A DNA stretch of 64,000 nucleotides from Verrucomicrobium spinosum DSM 4136 = JCM 18804 (lineage in GTDB: Bacteria; Verrucomicrobiota; Verrucomicrobiia; Verrucomicrobiales; Verrucomicrobiaceae), in assembly GCF_000172155.1 (NCBI RefSeq), contig NZ_ABIZ01000001.1, positions 2,947,105-3,011,104 on the forward strand, read 5' to 3'. Both the position numbers and the translations under genes were made by a program. Of this stretch, positions 47,710 to 55,317 are shown one piece after another. How positions within the stretch are numbered: position 1 is the stretch's first letter; each line of letters opens with the position of its first letter. The notes beneath the pieces are model-generated. The model saw only the letters and a list, made by a program, of their open reading frames with translations, did no database searches and was not told where the DNA came from.

Positions 47710-48070
47710 GTGGCTAAGCGGTGCAATGGCGGTGGTTTTAGACCTCTTGACCCAGATTCTGCTCCAAGGAACCTTTAGAGAAGGTGAAGGAGAATCGTTT
47801 TTGGCGGAAAAAGAAGGGCTGCTTTCCTACGGTTGAACCCTCGCGATAGCGGGGCGGCCGGTGTCAGTCGCTGGGCTCCTTCAATCTCCGGCATCGTGCC
47901 ATCTGGGCCGGGACATGATCCGTTTGTCAAAACAGACAACCCAACTTCCCGATGGGGTTACCTGGCCAAAGAACCGCAGGAGTCCGCAGCACCAGAATCT
48001 GGTGTGTGCGGAACTGATCCTCCTGGGAGCTGCCCCTGCGTTGGGGGAGCAGCATGAGACGGACCCACGA
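47710..48070. other. Intergenic region upstream of the efflux operon
   Basis: About 360 bp that should hold the efflux operon promoter on the minus strand. Short open frames here resemble nothing. A small hairpin around CCTCGCGATAGCGGGG near 47839 lacks a T-run. No operator was recognised. Confidence 0.4.
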
Positions 48071-49528
48071 CTAGGCGGTCAGGGCTGCCAGAAGCTTTTT
48101 CAGGGACAGGCTGGCCACGGCAGTTGCCTTGTCGCTCATTGCGTAGGGCAGGATCAATTCCGTGCCATGGATGAGAGAGCCGCAACTGTACACGACGTTG
48201 GGAACGTAGCCTTCGCGCTCATTGCCCTCCGGGGAAAGCAGCGGTTCGCGGAGTCTGCCTATGACCTTGGTGGGATCATTCAAATCTAGAAGGGCGGCAC
48301 CCAGGCAGTACTTTCGCATGGGGCCTACGCCGTGAGTGATGACCAGCCAGCCGGCCTCGGTCTCAATGGGAGACCCGCAATTGCCCACTTTGACCGTTTC
48401 CCATGGTTCTGCGGGACGGAGGAGGATCTGGGGATCGTTCCAATGGTGGGGGTTGTCTGAGAACATGATGAAGAGGTTCTCATCATCCTGCCGCGACAGC
48501 ATGGCATAGCTGCCATTGACCTTTCGTGGAAACAACGCCATGCCCTTGTTCTGCACCGCATTGCCATTGAGCGTGAGGATGCGGAAGTGAAGAAAATCCT
48601 GCGTCTCAATGAGCTGCGGAAGAATGGCCCGGCCGTTGTAGGCGGTGTAGGTCGCGTAATACATGACCGTTCCATCGTCTTCCGTAAAGCGGACAAACCG
48701 GGCGTCTTCTATGCCATTGCTCTCATTGTCTGAGATGGGGAAGATGATGCGCTCGCTCAGTGCGAGATTGGCGGGGAATTGCACCTCATAGTTGGAGTCT
48801 GCCAGCCATTGGATGCACTCTAGAGTACGCCTGAAATCGTGCGAGATGGGTTGGGTCTCACGTCGGACCTGGGAGACGGTGAGCGTGAGTTCACTCCTCG
48901 TGAACTCGTCGCCCAAAGGGCTCATTACTGCGACGGCACACTCATTGTAGAACCCGATTTCGTGCAGTTTGACAATGAAGCGTTTTTTGCGGTAGAGCGG
49001 GTTGGGTACGACCTCTGGCAGCGTCACGTAACGGGACACCGGATTGATGCTGAGGGTGCCCTCGGGAGACAAGAGCCCTTCGCGAAACTCGATCGAGGAG
49101 ATGTGGCCTTCACCGGTGGCGCGAAGACTCATGATGAAGCGCAGCCCGCCTGCTGGTACATCCTTTTGATCAGGATGGGGAACGATGGAGGGGTTGAAAA
49201 GGGCCGCAGACTCCAGAGCATATTCGCCGGAAAACTGGGCTCCGATGAGGAGGCGGCGCTCGCGCGAAAGAGGGCGGTCGGTGAAGATATGTCCTTGAAC
49301 CTTGAAAAACTGCTCCATGAGCAGGGAGGCGACGTCAAAATGCCGGGAATCAAATTCGCCGAAAACGGACTGCAACTCCCGGTCAACCTCCTGGTCAGAG
49401 AGGGCCAGCGTCCTGCCGATGATGGTGGCGATGCGTTGCGGACTGGTGGGGACGAAGGGGCGGATGATGACGCGCGCGCTCTCCGGACCCAAGATGATGT
49501 TGTGCCGGTGGATGGGGATGGCGCTCAT
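48071..49528 (-). CDS. Glycoside hydrolase family 130 protein (mannosyl phosphorylase-like)
   Basis: A 485-residue five-bladed beta-propeller protein. Segments NGIEDARFVRFTEDDG and GNCGSPIETEAGWLVITHGVG, with YCLGAALLDLNDPTKVIGR and EGYVPNVVYSCG at the C-terminus, are typical of GH130. Characterised relatives phosphorolyse or hydrolyse beta-mannosides. It overlaps the stop of the glycosyltransferase fusion gene upstream by 4 bp, so the two are co-translated and likely act on the same mannose-containing glycan. No signal peptide is visible, indicating a cytoplasmic location. Confidence 0.9.
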   Translation of the reverse strand: MSAIPIHRHNIILGPESARVIIRPFVPTSPQRIATIIGRTLALSDQEVDRELQSVFGEFDSRHFDVASLLMEQFFKVQGHIFTDRPLSRERRLLIGAQFSGEYALESAALFNPSIVPHPDQKDVPAGGLRFIMSLRATGEGHISSIEFREGLLSPEGTLSINPVSRYVTLPEVVPNPLYRKKRFIVKLHEIGFYNECAVAVMSPLGDEFTRSELTLTVSQVRRETQPISHDFRRTLECIQWLADSNYEVQFPANLALSERIIFPISDNESNGIEDARFVRFTEDDGTVMYYATYTAYNGRAILPQLIETQDFLHFRILTLNGNAVQNKGMALFPRKVNGSYAMLSRQDDENLFIMFSDNPHHWNDPQILLRPAEPWETVKVGNCGSPIETEAGWLVITHGVGPMRKYCLGAALLDLNDPTKVIGRLREPLLSPEGNEREGYVPNVVYSCGSLIHGTELILPYAMSDKATAVASLSLKKLLAALTA

Positions 49529-51810
49529 GTAAGAGAAGGTGGCAAGTGAGTGAGGGGATTCTGCGCCCAGTCCATCTCTGCGAGGGCAAGGAGGAAAGCC
49601 AGAGTCGATTCCGCACCCTGATTTTCGTTGACGCGGTCGGCGTGAAGTCCATCGCCACAGCCGCCGTTGCTGGAATCGTAGAGAGGAAGGCCCAAGTCAT
49701 TACGGCCTAAAAACCACTCGAAGGCACGGCGGGCCTCGCTGGACCATGTGGAGTCCTCCGTGGCGTGGTAGGCCTCCAGGCAGGCGGATACCATGGCCTG
49801 GGCTTCCACGGGTTGTTGATCAAAGTCGGCGCGGGCACCTTCCTTGACATAAAAGCCATCGCTGCCGATGGGGCGGAAATGGCCGCCTTGAGTGCGTTGA
49901 ATTGAAGCCAGCCAGCGCAGAGACTTCAGCCCAATCTCCAGTGCCTCGGGGTGGGGCATCCAGCGACCACTCAGGATGAGAGCCTGACAGAGGCGGGCGT
50001 TGTCATAGGTGGCGCTGGACTCAAACCACGGCCAGTTTTCATCTGCGCAGTCCTTCCAGAGCTTGACCAACCAATTCGTCAGCCTCTCCCTGACTTTCCC
50101 TGCTTTGGGGCAGGTGGGGTGGTTGCGAAGGAATTCATGAATGCCGAGGAGGGTGAATGCGACGGCGCGCGGAGAGGTGAAGTTCAATACTGCAGGAAGG
50201 CCGATCTCAAAAAGCTGCACGCAGAGCCGGCGGCGTCCCTCATTGCGGGAGTGGCCTGCCCCGTTGCCGAGGGCCCAGAGCGCGCGGCCGTGACTGTCCT
50301 CGCTGCCGCAGTCCTCCAGCCATTGACGCCCATGGCTCATGAAGTTCCGGAAACGCCCGGTGTCTCGGTTCAGTGCTGCGGCGAGGAACGCGAGATAGCT
50401 GCTGGCCAGATGATCCAGGTTCTCTCCCGGAGGGGACGCTCCCAGCTCGGCCAGGAGATTGCAGAGGATGAAGGCCCGGGCGTTGTCATCAGTGCAATAG
50501 CCTTCGTGATAGTTGGGCACATTGAAGATCGCATGCTGAAAAATGCCGGTGTGATCACTCATCCGTACCAGATGATCGAGCCTCACTGGTGGCAGGTCAT
50601 AGGGACGGCTGGCGAGCGTCCAACCCGCGAAGGCGGTGCGGGGCGCGGCTTTGCGGTCAGCGCGCGCATGCTGGAAAGATTCAAGATAGCGCTGGGCGAC
50701 GGCGGGCCAGATCATCTCCCGGCCATGGTGGTGGGCTTGCCTGCGGGTGACCTCAAGCTGGTAAGGGTGGTTCAGGTAATCACAGACCGCGTCTGCGATC
50801 GCTTCCGGATTGCGAAAGGGGACCAGGGTGCCGCGCCCGTCCGCCAGCAGTTCCTGGGCGTGCCAGTAGGGCGTGGAGACGACTGCCTTTCCGGCACCAA
50901 AGACGTAGGCAAGGGTGCCTGAGGTGATCTGGGCCTCGTTGAGATAGGGGGTGAGGTAGATGTCCGTGGCGCCGATGAACTCCTTGAGGTCCTCAAGGGA
51001 GACGAAACGGTTATAGAAGATAACGTGTGATTTCACCCCGCGATCCTCCGCCAGCCGTTCCAGGCTGAGCCGGTAGCGCTCTCCCTCCCGGGCCACGAGG
51101 TGGGGGTGGGTGGCTCCTAGTACCAGATAGACCACATTGGGATGTTCCTTGACGATCGCAGGCAGGGCTTCAATGGCATGCTCGATGCCCTTGCCCGGCC
51201 CCAGCAGCCCGAACGTCAACAATACCACGCGGCCCTCCACGCCGAACTGGGCCTTGTAAACGGCGGAGTCCGAGAATGCAATGTCGGGAATGCCATGGGG
51301 AATGATGTCCACCTTGGCCTCCGGCACGCCATAGGTCTCGCGGAGAATCTCGGCACCTTTCCGGGCCATCACCACCAGGCGGTCGCTGCGCATGGCCAGT
51401 TCTTCCATCACCTTGCGCTGTTGCGGGCTGGGCTCCCGCAGGACGGTGTGCAACGTGGTGACAACGGGCATGCGCACTTCTTTAAGAAGCGCGAGCAGAT
51501 GGCTGCCCGCTGCACCGCCGTAGATGCCGAACTCGTGCTGAACGCAGAGGACATCTACGTTGTTGAAGTTCAAGAAATCAGCGGCACGCCGGTAGGAGTT
51601 GAGATCTTTTTCCTGCAGTTCAAACCGGACGCGAGGAGGATACTTGTACCCCTCTGGCCGGTCGTTTACGGCTCCTGTGATGCACTGTGCGGAAGGGGCA
51701 GCAGCGCTGACCGCCTCGCATAGATCATGCGTGAAAGTGGCTATTCCACAAAGCCTCGGCTCATAGCCACCCAAAAAAGCGATGCTCCCTGCCGGAGCCT
51801 GTCCGCTCAA
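49525..51810 (-). CDS. Glycosyltransferase family 4 fused to a glycosidase-like domain
   Basis: A 761-residue two-part protein. Residues about 1-390 form a GT4 (GT-B fold) glycosyltransferase, with GGYEPRLCGIATFTHDL, HEFGIYGGAAGSHL and the donor-site segment TPYLNEAQITSGTLAYVFGAGKAVVSTPYW. Residues about 410-750 form an alpha-helical, (alpha/alpha)-barrel-like domain (YCTDDNARAFILCNLL, WPWFESSATYDNARLCQALI) resembling glycosidase-related proteins. The same GT4-plus-helical architecture next to GH130 occurs in other bacteria. No membrane span or signal is visible. A role in building or remodelling a mannose-rich oligosaccharide is inferred from the partner. Confidence 0.85.
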   Translation of the reverse strand: MSGQAPAGSIAFLGGYEPRLCGIATFTHDLCEAVSAAAPSAQCITGAVNDRPEGYKYPPRVRFELQEKDLNSYRRAADFLNFNNVDVLCVQHEFGIYGGAAGSHLLALLKEVRMPVVTTLHTVLREPSPQQRKVMEELAMRSDRLVVMARKGAEILRETYGVPEAKVDIIPHGIPDIAFSDSAVYKAQFGVEGRVVLLTFGLLGPGKGIEHAIEALPAIVKEHPNVVYLVLGATHPHLVAREGERYRLSLERLAEDRGVKSHVIFYNRFVSLEDLKEFIGATDIYLTPYLNEAQITSGTLAYVFGAGKAVVSTPYWHAQELLADGRGTLVPFRNPEAIADAVCDYLNHPYQLEVTRRQAHHHGREMIWPAVAQRYLESFQHARADRKAAPRTAFAGWTLASRPYDLPPVRLDHLVRMSDHTGIFQHAIFNVPNYHEGYCTDDNARAFILCNLLAELGASPPGENLDHLASSYLAFLAAALNRDTGRFRNFMSHGRQWLEDCGSEDSHGRALWALGNGAGHSRNEGRRRLCVQLFEIGLPAVLNFTSPRAVAFTLLGIHEFLRNHPTCPKAGKVRERLTNWLVKLWKDCADENWPWFESSATYDNARLCQALILSGRWMPHPEALEIGLKSLRWLASIQRTQGGHFRPIGSDGFYVKEGARADFDQQPVEAQAMVSACLEAYHATEDSTWSSEARRAFEWFLGRNDLGLPLYDSSNGGCGDGLHADRVNENQGAESTLAFLLALAEMDWAQNPLTHLPPSLT

Positions 51811-51929
51811 GATAATCCTCTCAAATGCTGCGACATGAGAGACAATAGACCCCCATTCTGGCTAAGCAAGGCGTAGTTCCAACAAACGGGTCAGTGGAAC
51901 AGACGCTGCGACCGGTGCGGGCCGCCACG

Positions 51930-52679
51930 CTAAGGCTGGGGCTTGGGAGGGCTCTCGGTTACGCCCAGGCTTTCCACCCATTTTGCTTCCATAAGAGAGT
52001 CGATGTAGGGCACCAAGATGGGTTGCTTGTAGATGCCAGCGGCTCTGCCCAGCCATTCGTTGCCCTCGCCCTTCTTGCCTTCCTGATAAGCAAAGGCAGC
52101 CTTGCTGTAGTAGTAAGCAGGGGTGTCATCCATGAAGGTGAAGTTCTTCGCGATCTCTTGAGCCCCCGACACGTCCCCCTGTTTGAGCCGGCAGACAAGC
52201 ACCTTGAACTGGCTCAGATGACGCACCTCAAGCTTGAGTTTGGGATAGTCGGTCAGCAGTTTGGAGAACCCTGCCTCGGCTTCCGGATACTTTCCTTCCA
52301 CGTAGTCCAGTTCGACCAGATTAAACTTGGGCTCGAAAGCTTCCGGGCTCAAGGAACGCGCTTTTTCAAAGTTCTCCCGCGCCTTGGGGATGTCCCGCAT
52401 GGCGGTGAAAATACTGCCGCGGACATTGGGAATGAGGGGGCTGCTGGGTTGGAGCAACTCTGCCTCATCGAGCTTCTGGAGGGCGTCAAAATTCTTTTGC
52501 GTGGCGTGCAACCCCTGAGCTTCGCGGATCAGATTGAAGAAACGGGCGTCTTCCGGGGTGGGAGCTTCGTTTTCCGCCTGGGGCGCAGCTTTGTCGCTGT
52601 CCTTCCCGTGGGCTATGGGTGCGGTCAATCCACTGGCAAGGAACAGCAGAGCGAGTAGGGAGGGGATTCGGGGGGCCAT
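51930..52679 (-). CDS. Exported tetratricopeptide-repeat protein
   Basis: A 249-residue protein with a signal peptide (SLLALLFLASGLTAPIAHG, about 6-24) and several TPR-like helical pairs: GLHATQKNFDALQKLDEAELLQP, SIFTAMRDIPKARENFEKARSLSP, and LDYVEGKYPEAEAGFSKLLTDYP. These build a scaffold for protein binding. Start MAPRIPSL at 52679 gives the signal peptide directly; a longer frame exists. It is monocistronic and unrelated by sequence to its neighbours. Function beyond protein-protein contact cannot be stated. Confidence 0.82.
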   Translation of the reverse strand: MAPRIPSLLALLFLASGLTAPIAHGKDSDKAAPQAENEAPTPEDARFFNLIREAQGLHATQKNFDALQKLDEAELLQPSSPLIPNVRGSIFTAMRDIPKARENFEKARSLSPEAFEPKFNLVELDYVEGKYPEAEAGFSKLLTDYPKLKLEVRHLSQFKVLVCRLKQGDVSGAQEIAKNFTFMDDTPAYYYSKAAFAYQEGKKGEGNEWLGRAAGIYKQPILVPYIDSLMEAKWVESLGVTESPPKPQP

Positions 52680-52784
52680 AGTGGAAACGTGTTGCGGGTG
52701 GCTTGAAGGGGTAGTTTGCCCTTCGGTAGCAGGCCTGCAACGAAGTTTCCGGGGCAATTGGGAAGGCTCAGGACTTTGCAGGGC

Positions 52785-52816
52785 AAAAAAAAGCGCACCC
52801 TGAGACAGAGTGCGCT
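52785..52816 (-). terminator. Terminator of the flavin reductase gene
   Basis: On the minus strand AGCGCAC and GTGCGCT form a stem around an 11-base loop and are followed by an eight-base T-run. It lies about 40 bp after the stop of the gene at 52855-54009. Confidence 0.85.
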
Positions 52817-52854
52817 GTGGTAAGGTCGATGTGGGTAGATCGCTGTCCTCTACC

Positions 52855-54009
52855 TCAGTACACGTCGCGACGGTAGCGCTTGCTGGCCTTCAGGTTGTCC
52901 ATGTAGGCGTTCACTTCCTCCGGGGATTTGCCGCCCTCTGTGGCGACGATCTCGCGAAGCGCGTTGTCCACGTCCACGGCCATGCGGGCGGCATCACCGC
53001 ATACGTAGAAGATGGCCCCCTGCTCCAGCCAGGCGAAGAGTTCCTTGCCCTGCTCCAGCATCTTGTGCTGCACATACAGCTTCTGGACCTGATCGCGGGA
53101 GAAGGCGGTGTCCAGGCGGGTCAGCGTCCCGTCAGCCAGATAGGCCTCGAACTCGGACTCGTAGAAGAAGCAGGTGGCGCGGTTGATTTCACCGAAGAAC
53201 AACCAGGCTTTGCCCTTGGCACCTGTGGCCTGGCGTTCCTGGAGGAAGGACCGGAAGGGGGCGATGCCGGTGCCTGGTCCCACCATGATGATGGGCGTTT
53301 CATCTTCCGGGGCGGGGAGGCGGAAACCTGCGCCCGATTTGATGAAGGTGGGCAGAGGGGTGCTCTCGTCGATCCGGTCCGCCAGGAAGGTGGAGCACAC
53401 CCCACCCCGCATGCGGCCGTGGCTCTCATAGCGGACGGTCGCCACGGTGAGATGCACCTGCTCAGGATTGGCGGCGAGGCTGGAGGAGATGGAGTAGAGA
53501 CGGATGTTGAGCTTACGCAGCAGGCCAGTCAGCTCTGCGGGCTCGAATTTAGCCGTTGGGTTTTCCTGAAGGATATCCAGCACATCACTGCCCCAGAGAT
53601 AATTCTTGAGGTCCTCTTTGCGCTCGGGAGTGGTCAGGGAGAGCAGCTCACTGTTGCCTGCTTTTTCGGCCACGGCCTTAAGGATCTTGCTGTCCACTTC
53701 CGTGACGGAGTAGATCTCGATCAGCGCCTGACGGACGGTTGTTTCGCCGCCTTTTGGGTGGGGCACGGTTTCAGCGCCACTAAACCCCTGCACCTGCAGG
53801 ATAAGGTCCACCAAGGCTGGGTCATTCGTGGGCAGCACTGCCAGGGAATCACCGGGGAGGAACTCCATCCCGGAGCCGGTCAGGTCAATTTCGTAGTGAC
53901 GCGTGTTCTTGGATGCACCGGGGCCGGTCAGGTCATAGGCACGCTTGAGGCGCGCGATGAACGGATTCTTGACGTTGTAAGCGGGCTTGTTCGTTGCGGC
54001 AGTGCTCAT
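52855..54009 (-). CDS. NADPH-flavin reductase, sulfite-reductase-alpha (CysJ)-like, no flavodoxin domain
   Basis: A 384-residue diflavin-reductase-type protein. The FAD-binding part has RLYSISSS and later RGGVCSTFLADR; the NADP-binding part has VGPGTGIAPFRSFLQER and VCGDAARMAVDVDNAL; it ends in Tyr. The N-terminal flavodoxin (FMN) domain of true CysJ is absent, so electrons must pass to a separate carrier or directly to a partner such as sulfite reductase. No cys genes are in this window. The start MSTAATNKPAYNVKNPF is supported by frame. Has its own terminator. Confidence 0.88.
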   Translation of the reverse strand: MSTAATNKPAYNVKNPFIARLKRAYDLTGPGASKNTRHYEIDLTGSGMEFLPGDSLAVLPTNDPALVDLILQVQGFSGAETVPHPKGGETTVRQALIEIYSVTEVDSKILKAVAEKAGNSELLSLTTPERKEDLKNYLWGSDVLDILQENPTAKFEPAELTGLLRKLNIRLYSISSSLAANPEQVHLTVATVRYESHGRMRGGVCSTFLADRIDESTPLPTFIKSGAGFRLPAPEDETPIIMVGPGTGIAPFRSFLQERQATGAKGKAWLFFGEINRATCFFYESEFEAYLADGTLTRLDTAFSRDQVQKLYVQHKMLEQGKELFAWLEQGAIFYVCGDAARMAVDVDNALREIVATEGGKSPEEVNAYMDNLKASKRYRRDVY

Positions 54010-54159
54010 GTGTTCGGTGCGTAGCAGATGGAAAGAGGGCGGTCAAACTAGGGGGGCGAAGGGGGCTGTCAACCCGATGGGATATCTTCCTTTGGCTCAA
54101 TCTGGGGCTAGAGAAGCAAAACCCTCGCCAATGCAGGTGGCAGTTATAGGTTTGACGAG

Positions 54160-54173
54160 TGTTCAAATGAACT
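54160..54173. promoter_or_regulatory. Candidate LexA (SOS) box
   Basis: TGTTC-AAAT-GAACT matches the TGTTC-N4-GAACA motif, which I recall as the published Verrucomicrobia LexA site, at 9 of 10 positions. It lies 13 bp upstream of the radical SAM gene start and directly after a -35-like TTGACG at 54152-54157, where a bound repressor would block transcription. Confidence 0.55.
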
Positions 54174-54186
54174 GTAACCTTGGCGC

Positions 54187-55260
54187 ATGAACGAAGCCGC
54201 TCACGCGCAGATAACCCGTCCTCGTGGTCGTGGTGCCGGCGATAATCCTGACCAGAGATTCACCCAGCTTCATGTGAGCTATGAGGAAGGGGAGGCCCCC
54301 TCAAAGGTGACCACGAAGTTCTTCGTGGATCATTCCCAGAGCATCATCACCACCAACAACAGTCCGGATCTGGGCTTCGGCGGGAGCATCAATCCGTACC
54401 GGGGCTGTGAACATGGCTGCGCCTATTGTTACGCGCGGCCCACGCATGAGTATCTGGGCTTCAGCGCCGGACTGGACTTTGAGTCGCGCATCATGGTCAA
54501 ACCGGACGCTCCAGGATTGCTCCGCTCAGCTCTGATGCGTCCCAAATACGAACCTGACCGACTGGCCATGAGTGGGGTGACGGACTGCTACCAGCCGGTG
54601 GAGCGGAGCATGAAGATCACCCGGGGCTGTCTGGAAGTGCTGGCGGAGTGTCGTCACCCAGTGGTGTTGATCACCAAGAATCATCTGGTCACCCGGGACA
54701 TCGATTTGCTGGCCAAGCTGGCTGCTGATCAGGCCGCAGCGGTGTATCTCTCGATCACCTCTCTGGATCCCAAGCTCGCTCATGTGCTGGAACCAAGAGC
54801 CTCCTCGCCCGCCATGCGTCTGCAGGCCATGCGAACCTTGCACGAGGCGGGGGTGCCGGTCGGAGTCTCGGCCGCGCCGATGATCCCCGGGTTGAACGAT
54901 CATGAGCTGCCTGCTATCATTGAGGCGGCGGCGGACGCCGGGGCGAGCTTCGCCAGCTATACGGTGGTGCGGCTTCCCTTCGCAGTGAAGAACGTGTTTG
55001 CAGATTGGCTGGATGAGCACGTTCCCGGGCAAAGGGAAAAGGTGCTGGGCAGAATTGAGGAATCGCAGGGGCGAACCTTGTCGCACCCGGAATTCGGCAA
55101 ACGTTTAAAAGGGGTCGGCGTGTGGGCGGATCAGATCGCCCAGGTGTTTCAAGTCAGCCTGAGAAGAAGCGGTATTGCGCAGAAAAGGCCGCCGGTGCTC
55201 AGCGTGGCGGCCTTCCGCAGGCCAGTGGTGCGTGGGGCACAGATGGAACTCCAGTTTTGA
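54187..55260 (+). CDS. PA0069-family radical SAM protein (SplB/COG1533-like)
   Basis: A 357-residue radical SAM protein. The Cys-x3-Cys-x2-Cys cluster motif is NPYRGCEHGCAYCYAR (Cys74, Cys78, Cys81), followed by a TIM-barrel-like core with CRHPVVLITKNHLVTRDIDLL and LSITSLDPKL. Relatives are annotated as DNA repair photolyase or spore photoproduct lyase homologues, but the activity of this subgroup is not established. A candidate LexA box just upstream suggests induction by DNA damage. Monocistronic; followed by a repeat arm and a convergent membrane protein gene. Confidence 0.88.
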   Translation: MNEAAHAQITRPRGRGAGDNPDQRFTQLHVSYEEGEAPSKVTTKFFVDHSQSIITTNNSPDLGFGGSINPYRGCEHGCAYCYARPTHEYLGFSAGLDFESRIMVKPDAPGLLRSALMRPKYEPDRLAMSGVTDCYQPVERSMKITRGCLEVLAECRHPVVLITKNHLVTRDIDLLAKLAADQAAAVYLSITSLDPKLAHVLEPRASSPAMRLQAMRTLHEAGVPVGVSAAPMIPGLNDHELPAIIEAAADAGASFASYTVVRLPFAVKNVFADWLDEHVPGQREKVLGRIEESQGRTLSHPEFGKRLKGVGVWADQIAQVFQVSLRRSGIAQKRPPVLSVAAFRRPVVRGAQMELQF

Positions 55261-55296
55261 CGGGATTCACAAGATTTTTGAAGATTAACAAGATGG
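55260..55296. repeat. Intergenic repeat arm (GATTAACAAGAT type)
   Basis: CACAAGATTTTTGAAGATTA followed by ACAAGATGG is composed of near-repeated AAGATT words, the style of repeat found in many environmental bacteria. Only one arm is present here; no complementary arm was found nearby. Confidence 0.4.
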
Positions 55297-55317
55297 TGGC
55301 TTTGGCCGGACTCGTGA

